7,542 nt of DNA, from positions 1 to 7,542 of the forward strand of contig CAAGDU010000107.1 in NCBI GenBank assembly GCA_900768725.1. The letters are read 5' to 3'. The translations under genes and the position numbers were made by a program. Below the pieces are notes generated by a model. It saw only the letters and a program-made list of their open reading frames with translations, was not told the DNA's origin and did no database searches. This stretch comes from Bacteroidales bacterium (GTDB taxonomy: Bacteria > Bacteroidota > Bacteroidia > Bacteroidales > Paludibacteraceae). Below, piece after piece: positions 1 to 5,027 of this stretch; position 1 is the first letter of the stretch; each line of letters begins with the position of its first letter.

Positions 1-768
1 AAGAGTTTCTTCGATGGTCTGACGTGGCTGAGCCAGTTGGTGATGTTCCTCATGCTGGGTCTGCTTGTCAGGCCGCACGAATTCTTGCAGTTGGAGGTGT
101 GGCTGCCGTGCCTGATTATCAGTATCGTGATGGTGTTCATCTCGCGTCCGCTGTCGGTGTTCCTGTGCATGGCACCTTTCCGCAAATATCATCTGCGCGA
201 CAAGGTAATGCTCAGTTGGGTCGGGCTCAAGGGGGCAGTGCCGATTATCTTCGCCATCATGTGCATGTCGGAAGGGGTGCCACACAGCAACCTTATCTTC
301 AATGTCGTCTTCCTTTGCACGCTGGTGTCGCTATTGGCGCAGGGCACGACGCTTGCGGCGATGGCGAAGAAGTTAGACTTGGCGGAGCCGCCCATGCAGT
401 TGCGCCGCTTGGAGCATTTCGACCTTGATTTGCCGGAGGAGATTGAGTCATCCGCCACGGAGGTGGAGGTAACGGGGGATATGTTGCTGAACGGTACACG
501 CCTGCTCGACATCGGTATTCCTCGTCAGACGCTGGTCATCATGGTGCGCCGCGGGGAGGACTTCTTCGTGCCGACGGGTCAGTCGGAGTTGCAGGAAGGC
601 GACCAACTGCTGGTGCTCACGGACAACGATGTGGAGGTGGCGAACAAATATAAGATGCAGGAGGCGGAGGAAGAAGCGCGGCACCTGAATATCTTCACCG
701 ACACGGTGGCGTACCTGAAACTGAAATGGTATCGCCTGCAACGCCGCTACCCTCGCAAGCGCCGCTAA
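1..768 (+). CDS. K+/H+ antiporter, CPA1 family with RCK_C domain (5'-truncated)
   Basis: The frame is open from base 1, so the start lies outside the window and 255 C-terminal residues are seen. The protein should exchange cytoplasmic K+ (or Na+) for protons across the inner membrane. Visible are several hydrophobic segments (about residues 13-25, 34-56, 75-85 and 95-112) and the motif SWVGLKGAVPI (about residues 72-82), which is characteristic of CPA1 exchangers. After the membrane part, a soluble region from about residue 135 has the pattern FDLDLPEEI...LLDIGIPRQTLVIMVRRG...VPTGQSELQEGDQLLVL, typical of the RCK_C (TrkA_C) regulatory domain found in NhaP2/CvrA-type antiporters. The tail is strongly basic (YPRKRR). 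A terminator follows 24 bases after the stop, so this is the last gene of its unit. The family assignment is firm. The exact cation is inferred from family members. Confidence 0.9.
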   Translation, partial: KSFFDGLTWLSQLVMFLMLGLLVRPHEFLQLEVWLPCLIISIVMVFISRPLSVFLCMAPFRKYHLRDKVMLSWVGLKGAVPIIFAIMCMSEGVPHSNLIFNVVFLCTLVSLLAQGTTLAAMAKKLDLAEPPMQLRRLEHFDLDLPEEIESSATEVEVTGDMLLNGTRLLDIGIPRQTLVIMVRRGEDFFVPTGQSELQEGDQLLVLTDNDVEVANKYKMQEAEEEARHLNIFTDTVAYLKLKWYRLQRRYPRKRR

Positions 769-791
769 TTGCTTCCTATGTTCAAGACCAT

Positions 792-820
792 AAAAAGAGC
801 CCTCGCGGGGGCTCTTTTTT
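792..820 (+). terminator. Rho-independent terminator after the antiporter gene
   Basis: The stem GAGCCC (797-802) pairs with GGGCTC (809-814) around a 6-base loop. It is preceded by an A-run and followed by six T residues (815-820), so A-T pairing can lengthen the stem to about 11 bp. It lies 24 bases after the antiporter stop codon. Confidence 0.88.
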
Positions 821-872
821 AGTAATAGACGAAATGTCAAATTAAGGTTCGTTTAGATTTGCCCAAATAGAC

Positions 873-901
873 CTTGCTATGTGCAAAAAGTAGTACCTTT
901 G
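873..901 (+). promoter_or_regulatory. Possible Bacteroidota-type promoter, weak -33
   Basis: TACCTTTG at 894-901 matches the -7 consensus TAnnTTTG, and the extended form GTACCTTTGC is shared with the promoters at 1532-1539 and 3621-3628(-). The -33 element is poor: CTTG at 873-876 with a 17-base spacer rather than the usual 19-20. Transcription would start near 905-908 and run into the hairpin-rich region and the broken AraC remnant. No intact gene is served by it now. Confidence 0.5.
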
Positions 902-1160
902 CCCCCGATTTAGACCACAAAAGACCGAGTGCATCCTAACCCCATCGGGGCTAACAATCGGTACTCCTCCGTAAAAATCCCAAGAATCTCGCGAGCGATA
1001 GCGAGCAGGAGTATAAAACACCTTGCTTCGGGCTTCGCCCTTGCAGATGTTGAGTGTCGCGAGACACCCCGACTATTCGGGGGAGGTGGAAGGAATCTTG
1101 CGGATGTTAGCAAATAAGTCATTCAGCGGAGCGTTCCCGATAAATCGGGATGCAAGCATC
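902..1160. other. Hairpin-rich non-coding stretch
   Basis: At least seven short perfect stems occur in about 260 bases: CCCC/GGGG at 940-943/947-950, inside ACCGA/TCGGT at 924-928/958-962; TACTCCT/AGGAGTA at 962-968/1007-1013, enclosing CTCGC/GCGAG at 988-992/1001-1005; GGGC/GCCC at 1030-1040; GTGTC/GACAC with a GCGA tetraloop at 1054-1067; CCCCGA/TCGGGG at 1067-1072/1077-1082; TCCCGA/TCGGGA at 1135-1140/1145-1150; and GATGC/GCATC at 1149-1160. CTTGC(A/G)GATGTT also recurs at 1040-1050 and 1098-1108. A 62-codon open frame (929-1117) crosses the stems, resembles no family I know and looks spurious. It could be a structured RNA made from the promoter at 873-901, or a cluster of palindromic repeats inserted into a dead gene. 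The sequence alone does not decide between these. Confidence 0.45.
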
Positions 1161-1290
1161 GGGTATCAAAGAGATAGCCTTTCAGATGAATTTCAGTGAT
1201 GTGTCCTTCTTCTGCAAGTACGTCCGCCGCCATTTAGGCTCGTCTCCCCAACGCCTGCGTTTTTCCAAAGAGCAGTCAGCAGCATATTGA
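1150..1290 (+). pseudogene. Broken AraC-family regulator (second helix-turn-helix remnant)
   Basis: The frame reads MQASGIKEIAFQMNFSDVSF, followed by FCKYVRRHLGSSPQRLRF, and stops at 1288-1290. This is the hallmark of the second HTH of AraC/XylS proteins (IKEIA, F-SD-S-F, F/Y-K...G.SP..LR). Only about 46 codons remain. In the same frame an upstream TAA lies at 1141-1143, and neither the first HTH nor a sensor domain can be read upstream in any frame. In the neighbouring frame a leucine-rich stretch just before (about 1095-1130, ILRMLANKSFSG) may be the preceding helix. It is separated from the remnant by the palindrome at 1135-1160, as if a small palindromic insertion shifted the frame. The family is clear; that the gene is dead is inferred from its length and missing parts. 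Confidence 0.7.
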
Positions 1291-1507
1291 GCATTGCTGC
1301 TTATTCCTTGGCATGAAGATATGGATATAGTATCCCTTGTTCGTTAGGCGTGAGGTAAATGCGATGTAACGTTATGTCTCCTATCCCGAACATTACCCAA
1401 CCCGTTTTTTTCGACTTGTTGAGAAACAGGGATAAATTAGGTTAGGATAAATCTCGGCATGCATTTGTTAAATAATTTGGGGTAACTCGTATATCATTAC
1501 CTTTTTT
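1291..1507. other. Intergenic stretch without a recognisable gene
   Basis: No convincing gene is seen. On the minus strand a 30-codon frame (ATG at 1393 to TAA at 1301) encodes MFGIGDITLHRIYLTPNEQG followed by ILYPYLHAKE. It has a natural-looking composition, but I recognise no family, and the frame has a stop only 16 codons upstream of the ATG. The right part (about 1400-1507) becomes AT-rich toward the CoA-transferase promoter. Confidence 0.4.
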
Positions 1508-1539
1508 TTTGCATATCTCGCAAAAAAGCAGTACCTTTG
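1508..1539 (+). promoter_or_regulatory. Promoter of the CoA-transferase gene
   Basis: TTTG (1508-1511), a 20-base spacer, then TACCTTTG (1532-1539) matches the Bacteroidota -33/-7 consensus. Transcription should begin near 1543-1547, giving an A-rich leader of about 80 bases before the ATG at 1625. The leader has no Shine-Dalgarno match and only a weak CCCT/AGGG stem (around 1561-1578). Confidence 0.8.
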
Positions 1540-1624
1540 CATTCGATTTGAGAGAAAGGACCCTCTAAATTAAAGGGAGACTTAATATAGCGATACAAAT
1601 ATACAATAAAAACTATACAATATC

Positions 1625-3121
1625 ATGGCACTTCCTTTTATGACCGCTGATGAGGCGGCAAGACTGGTTCCAAACGGAGCCATCGTGGGTATGGGCGGCT
1701 TTACCCCTGCGGGTGCGCCCAAAGATGTTCCTACTGCTATCGCACAAATGGCGGAAGCCCTGCATGCGGAGGGCAAACCTTACAAGATTGGTATGTACAC
1801 GGGTGCGAGCACGGGCGACAGTTGCGATGGTGCATTGGCACGCGCACACGCTATTGAGTTTCGTACCCCCTATCAGGGCAACAAAGACCTGCGCACCGAG
1901 TTGAACGCACAGGGTGCGCATTACTTCGACATGCACCTGAGCGAGTTGGCGCAAGACCTGCGCTACGGCTTCATGCCTAAGCCCGACTTCGCCATCATTG
2001 AGGCGTGCGAGGTAACGGAGGAGGGCGAGATAGTGCCGACTGCGGGTGTGGGCAACATGCCGACTTTCTGCCGCTTGGCTTCTAAAATCATCATCGAACT
2101 GAACGAGGCGATGCCTGCGACCATGCGCGGCATGCACGATATCTACGAGCCTCTCGACCCGCCTGCGCGCCGCGAGATACCCGTCTATAAGCCGTCAGAC
2201 CGTATCGGTACGGACTGCATCAAGGTGGACCCGAGCAAGATTGTTGCCGTGGTGAAGACCAACCGCCCGAACGAGGTGGGTAAGTTCTCGCCGCTGGACG
2301 AGACGACGGCGAAGATTGGTGCGAACGTGGCAGCCTTCCTTGAGGCAGAGATGAAGGCAGGGCGTATTCCTGCATCGTTCCTGCCGATACAGTCGGGTGT
2401 GGGCAACATCGCTAACGCCGTGCTGGGCGCGCTGGGCGAGAACCAACATATCCCGCCGTTTGAGATGTACACGGAGGTGATTCAAGACTCGGTGGTGGGC
2501 TTGATGAAAGAGGGTCGCGTGAAGTTCGCCAGCGGCTGCTCGCTGACGGTGGGCGCCGACAAGTTGCAAGACATCATCGACCATATCGATTTCTTCCGCG
2601 ACAAGATAGTGCTTCGCCCGCAGGAGATAAGCAACAACCCCGAGGTGGCTCGCCGACTGGGCTTGATAACCATCAACACGGCGTTGGAGGCGGATATCTT
2701 CGGCAACATCAACTCGACGCACGTATGCGGTACGAAGATGATGAACGGCATCGGCGGCTCGGGCGACTTCACCCGCAACGCGTATATCAGTATCTACACC
2801 ACTCCGTCTACGGCGAAGGGCGGCTGTATCTCCGCGTTCGTGCCGATGGTCAGCCACCTCGACCACTCGGAGCACAGCGTGAAGATTATCATCACGGAGC
2901 ACGGTATCGCCGACCTGCGCGGCAAGAGCCCGATTCAGCGTGCGCATGAGATAATCGACCACTGCGTTGACCCGCAGTATCGCCCGTTGCTCAACGAGTA
3001 TTTAGAGATGTCGAAGACCGCGCACACGCCGCACACGCTGAGTTGCGCGCTGGCGATGCACGAAGAGTTCCTCAAGTCGGGCGACATGCGCAACACGAAG
3101 TGGGAGAACTACAAGCGGTAA
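1625..3121 (+). CDS. Succinate/acetyl-CoA:carboxylate CoA-transferase (class I)
   Basis: This 498-residue cytoplasmic enzyme belongs to the acetyl-CoA hydrolase/transferase family (AarC, ScpC/YgfH, Cat1; TIGR03458-like) and moves CoA between succinyl-CoA and acetate or propionate. It has full family length. It shows the N-terminal VGMGGF (about 21-26), the CoA-binding GVGNIANAV (258-266), the catalytic glutamate Glu284 in MYTEVIQDSV (equivalent to Glu294 of AarC, which forms the glutamyl-CoA thioester), and the glycine loop GIGGSGDF (375-382), followed by the ITEHGIADLRG block near the C-terminus. The ATG at 1625 agrees with the usual N-terminus (MTADEAA... entering at residue 6). It appears monocistronic, with its own promoter upstream and a terminator directly after the stop. 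In a fermentative Bacteroidales cell the likely role is the succinate-to-propionate pathway or acetate production with energy conserved as CoA ester. Which acid is the true acceptor cannot be read from the sequence. Confidence 0.95.
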   Translation: MALPFMTADEAARLVPNGAIVGMGGFTPAGAPKDVPTAIAQMAEALHAEGKPYKIGMYTGASTGDSCDGALARAHAIEFRTPYQGNKDLRTELNAQGAHYFDMHLSELAQDLRYGFMPKPDFAIIEACEVTEEGEIVPTAGVGNMPTFCRLASKIIIELNEAMPATMRGMHDIYEPLDPPARREIPVYKPSDRIGTDCIKVDPSKIVAVVKTNRPNEVGKFSPLDETTAKIGANVAAFLEAEMKAGRIPASFLPIQSGVGNIANAVLGALGENQHIPPFEMYTEVIQDSVVGLMKEGRVKFASGCSLTVGADKLQDIIDHIDFFRDKIVLRPQEISNNPEVARRLGLITINTALEADIFGNINSTHVCGTKMMNGIGGSGDFTRNAYISIYTTPSTAKGGCISAFVPMVSHLDHSEHSVKIIITEHGIADLRGKSPIQRAHEIIDHCVDPQYRPLLNEYLEMSKTAHTPHTLSCALAMHEEFLKSGDMRNTKWENYKR

Positions 3122-3124
3122 TAT

Positions 3125-3164
3125 AAAAAAACTGTTTGGTCCGTTGGATCAAACAGTTTTTTTT
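3125..3164. terminator. Bidirectional terminator between convergent genes
   Basis: ACTGTTTG (3131-3138) pairs with CAAACAGT (3150-3157). The stem continues with G-U, T-A, C-G and C-G to a GTT loop, giving 12 bp. The stem is flanked by an A-run (3125-3131) and a T-run (3157-3164), so it can end transcripts in both directions: the CoA-transferase from the left and the Fur-family gene, whose stop is at 3174-3176, from the right. Confidence 0.92.
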
Positions 3165-3173
3165 ATCGGTCGT

Positions 3174-3599
3174 TCAATGATTAGAAATCGGAACTCCCCT
3201 ATACCCCGAACAATCAGGGCAGTAGCCGGTGAAATGGTAGTCCGATTGGCAAACCTCATAGCCAAACGGCAACTGCATCACATCTTCTTTCTTCATAGGG
3301 ATATCCTCTATCTTTCCGCAGTTCAGGCAGCGAAAATGGGCGTGGCGCGTGGTATATATATCATATCGGGTGGCGCCATCGCCGATCTGCAGCGTTAGGA
3401 TGGCTTTTTGAGCAGAAAGGGATTTTAAGGTATTAAATACCGTGGCGCGCGACACTCCGGCATTCATTTTGCATAAGCCTTCATAGATTTCCTCCGCCGT
3501 GGGATGCGTGCGGTGGCGCTGCAAATACTCAATCACCAACATACGCTCTTTCGTACAATTCAAGCCGCAATCGGCTAATAACTCTCTACTATTCTTCAT
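3174..3599 (-). CDS. perR: PerR-like peroxide-sensing repressor, Fur family
   Basis: This is a 141-residue DNA-binding metalloregulator. The N-terminal winged helix covers about residues 5-75, with HPTAEEIYEGL and recognition helix SRATVFNTLKSL (50-61). The C-terminal dimerisation half carries a Zn(Cys)4 site, C91-x2-C94 and C127-x2-C130. Putative regulatory-metal ligands are His32, Asp80, His86, His88 and Asp99, matching H37, D85, H91, H93 and D104 of B. subtilis PerR. Aspartate at the last position, where Fur proteins carry glutamate, favours a peroxide sensor that binds Fe(II) and is inactivated by His oxidation. I chose the ATG at 3599. A longer frame from TTG at 3623 would overlap the -7 promoter box, so it cannot be the start. 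The gene is divergent from rubrerythrin, a typical PerR target. A TTTAGAC half-site (3612-3618) just inside its own transcript start suggests possible autoregulation. Family is certain; PerR over Fur or Zur is a strong inference. Confidence 0.9.
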   Translation of the reverse strand: MKNSRELLADCGLNCTKERMLVIEYLQRHRTHPTAEEIYEGLCKMNAGVSRATVFNTLKSLSAQKAILTLQIGDGATRYDIYTTRHAHFRCLNCGKIEDIPMKKEDVMQLPFGYEVCQSDYHFTGYCPDCSGYRGVPISNH

Positions 3600-3620
3600 A
3601 CGTGCTGCTGATTTAGACTG

Positions 3621-3652
3621 CAAAGGTACAAAAAATAAGCGATATAAGCAAA
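3621..3652 (-). promoter_or_regulatory. Promoter of the PerR-like gene (minus strand)
   Basis: Read on the minus strand: TTTG (CAAA at 3649-3652 on the plus strand), a 20-base spacer, then TACCTTTG (CAAAGGTA at 3621-3628). This is an excellent Bacteroidota promoter. The predicted start near 3614-3617 gives a very short leader of about 15-18 bases to the ATG at 3599. The leader contains TTTAGAC (3612-3618, plus strand), similar to half of the palindrome at 3706-3722. Confidence 0.82.
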
Positions 3653-3667
3653 AAAAACAAGGAAAAA

Positions 3668-3699
3668 TTTGTTCATATCAAAAAAATGTAGTATTTTTG
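3668..3699 (+). promoter_or_regulatory. Promoter of the rubrerythrin gene
   Basis: TTTG (3668-3671), a 20-base spacer, then TATTTTTG (3692-3699) fits the -33/-7 consensus. The start should fall at about 3703-3707, at the left edge of the 3706-3722 palindrome. The leader would then be roughly 115-120 bases long, unusually long compared with the divergent regulator's. The -33 elements of the two divergent promoters are only 15 bases apart, back to back. Confidence 0.8.
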
Positions 3700-3705
3700 C
3701 AAAAA

Positions 3706-3722
3706 TTTAGATTATATCTAAA
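3706..3722. promoter_or_regulatory. Candidate PerR operator (7-3-7 palindrome)
   Basis: TTTAGAT-TAT-ATCTAAA is a perfect inverted repeat with 7-base arms and a 3-base centre, AT-rich like Fur/PerR boxes (the classical PerR box is 7-1-7). It overlaps the predicted rubrerythrin transcription start, where a bound repressor would block initiation or promoter escape. That it is bound by the adjacent Fur-family protein is inferred from position and symmetry. Confidence 0.65.
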
Positions 3723-3739
3723 ACAATAAGAGCACTTTT

Positions 3740-3777
3740 GAATAATCTGAGTACTCAGAATAATCTGAATAATCCGA
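3740..3777 (+). repeat. Short direct repeats and a palindrome in the rubrerythrin leader
   Basis: GAATAATCTGA occurs at 3740-3750 and 3758-3768, and a variant GAATAATCCGA at 3767-3777. Between the first two copies lies a perfect 12-base palindrome, CTGAGTACTCAG (3747-3758). All of this is within the predicted 5' untranslated region of rubrerythrin. It could be a protein-binding array, an mRNA element or a slipped-strand repeat; no known motif is recognised. Confidence 0.6.
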
Positions 3778-3822
3778 AGACTCTGAAAAGTAAACAATAA
3801 CCAACTAATAACAAAAACGACT

Positions 3823-4365
3823 ATGGCAAACAAGTATGCCGGTACCCAGACCGAGAAAAATCTGGAGATTGCTTTCGCAGGCGAGAGTGAAGCCCGCAAC
3901 AAGTACACGTATTTTGCAAGCAAGGCGAAGAAGGAAGGATTTGAGCAGATTGCCGCACTCTTCTTAAAGACCGCCGACAACGAGAAAGAGCATGCCAAAC
4001 TGTGGTACAAAGAACTGCACGACGGCATCGGCGATACGGCAGATTGCCTGCTCAAAGCCGCAGAAGGCGAAAACTACGAGTGGACAGACATGTACGCAGG
4101 TTTTGCTGAGACCGCGGAAAAGGAAGGATTCCCCGAGTTGGCAGCCCGCTTCCGCATGGTAGCCGAGGTGGAGAAACATCATGAGGAGCGCTATCGCGCA
4201 CTGCTCCACAACGTGGAGGCACAAGAGGTGTTCAAGAAGTCCTCCGTGAAGGTATGGGAGTGCCGCAACTGCGGACACATCATGGTGGGCGAGGAAGCAC
4301 CCGCTATCTGCCCCGTATGCGCTCACCCGCAAGCCTACTTTGAGGTGCATGCGGAGAACTACTAA
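3823..4365 (+). CDS. rbr: Rubrerythrin (diiron/rubredoxin peroxidase)
   Basis: This 180-residue cytoplasmic enzyme of anaerobes reduces hydrogen peroxide to water with electrons passed from NAD(P)H through its own rubredoxin-type centre. The N-terminal ferritin-like four-helix bundle (about 1-135) holds the diiron ligands: Glu21 in AGESEARN, Glu54 and His57 in EKEHAK, Glu86 and Asp89 in YEWTDMY, and Glu117 and His120 in EVEKHHEER. Asp89 stands where the Desulfovibrio protein has the mobile Glu97, a substitution I believe is common in related proteins. The C-terminal rubredoxin-like domain carries C147-x2-C150 and C163-x2-C166 for one iron. Length is normal and the ATG at 3823 gives the usual N-terminus (MANKYAGTQTEKNLE). 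No Shine-Dalgarno sequence is present; the leader is A-rich. It is transcribed away from the PerR-like gene, with a candidate operator at its start site, and is followed after 30 bases by the QueD-like gene, probably in one transcript. Confidence 0.97.
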   Translation: MANKYAGTQTEKNLEIAFAGESEARNKYTYFASKAKKEGFEQIAALFLKTADNEKEHAKLWYKELHDGIGDTADCLLKAAEGENYEWTDMYAGFAETAEKEGFPELAARFRMVAEVEKHHEERYRALLHNVEAQEVFKKSSVKVWECRNCGHIMVGEEAPAICPVCAHPQAYFEVHAENY

Positions 4366-4395
4366 TGCTATTAACCTTTTAATTTCTAACCAATT

Positions 4396-4959
4396 ATGCG
4401 TAGTATCACAACATTTGATTTGCAGTATGCCCACCGTTTCTACGGTTTTCAAGGGGAAGCACAGTACCTGCACGGGCATACGGGTGTCCTGACGATTGAG
4501 GTAGAGGACAGTATTAACGAAGGTGTCAACATGGTGTATCCGTGCAACGAGATTCAGAAAGTGGCATGGAGCCTGCTGAAGAACTTTGACCACGCGCTCA
4601 TCCTCCGCGAGGACGACCCGCTGCTGCCTGCTATTCTCGACGTATATGAGAAGCAGGGTATCAAGAACGGGCACCCGCGCAACACCATGAAAGGTGAGGC
4701 GTTCCACACGGAGTTGGCAACGGCTTATCCCGACTGCCGATTGGTGGTAACCAAAGAGACGATGACCGTAGAGGGCATGATAAAGATTGTCTATGACCTG
4801 CTAAAGGACAAACTGAACATTGCGAAAATTACCTTCACGAGCGGCGTGAATGCGGCTTCTGCCGAGTTCCCTGCTCGCAAGGAGATTGACCGCTGCCCGC
4901 TCTGCGGTATCTCGCTGGACGAGAACGGCGTTTGCCCGAAGTGCGGCTACAAGAAGTAA
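4396..4959 (+). CDS. QueD/6-pyruvoyl-tetrahydropterin synthase-fold protein with C-terminal zinc ribbon
   Basis: This 187-residue protein has the T-fold of 6-carboxytetrahydropterin synthase. Zinc-binding histidines are in place: His13 in FDLQYAHRF and His26/His28 in YLHGHTG. Asp65-His66 (NFDHALIL) matches the catalytic D-H of the family. Two other key positions differ. Ala22 sits where QueD has its catalytic cysteine (four residues before the first His of LHGH), and Ser149 lies where a catalytic glutamate is expected near the C-terminus (KITFTSGVNAASAEF). The GMV-DF strand is also altered (NMVYPCNEI). The canonical fold ends near residue 160 and is followed by an added zinc ribbon, C167-x2-C170 ... 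C180-x2-C183. The gene starts 30 bases after rubrerythrin and ends at a strong terminator, so the two probably form an operon. Fold assignment is good. The usual reaction in queuosine synthesis is doubtful, and the real substrate is unknown. Confidence 0.85.
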   Translation: MRSITTFDLQYAHRFYGFQGEAQYLHGHTGVLTIEVEDSINEGVNMVYPCNEIQKVAWSLLKNFDHALILREDDPLLPAILDVYEKQGIKNGHPRNTMKGEAFHTELATAYPDCRLVVTKETMTVEGMIKIVYDLLKDKLNIAKITFTSGVNAASAEFPARKEIDRCPLCGISLDENGVCPKCGYKK

Positions 4960-4980
4960 CCTATTCGTTTGCCGAATAGG
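4960..4980. other. Perfect 8-bp hairpin directly after the QueD-like stop codon
   Basis: CCTATTCG (4960-4967) pairs with CGAATAGG (4973-4980) around the loop TTTGC. It begins at the first base after the stop codon and has no T-run on either side. It is more likely a 3'-end stabilising stem, or the first of two hairpins leading into the terminator at 4990-5027, than a terminator itself. Confidence 0.6.
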
Positions 4981-4989
4981 ATAACGCAA

Positions 4990-5027
4990 GGCCGACTGCA
5001 TAACATGGTTGTGCGGTCGGTCTTTTA
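4990..5027 (+). terminator. Terminator of the rubrerythrin/QueD-like unit
   Basis: Bases 4990-5004 pair with 5008-5022 across a 3-base ATG loop, giving a 15-bp stem that includes a few G-U pairs. TTTT (5023-5026) follows. The T-run overlaps the stop codon of the convergent phosphoesterase (5025-5027), so the two transcripts share their 3' ends. There is no clear U-run for the minus-strand transcript on the far side. Confidence 0.8.

Noticed and set aside
929..1117. 62-codon open frame on the plus strand with an ATG shortly after a promoter-like box
   Set aside because: It runs straight across several perfect hairpins, resembles no known family, and its composition follows the palindromes rather than codon use like the neighbouring genes.
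3600..3623. Longer N-terminus for the Fur-family gene starting at TTG (3623)
   Set aside because: The TTG overlaps the -7 promoter box on the minus strand, so it would not be inside the transcript; the ATG at 3599 fits the family N-terminus.
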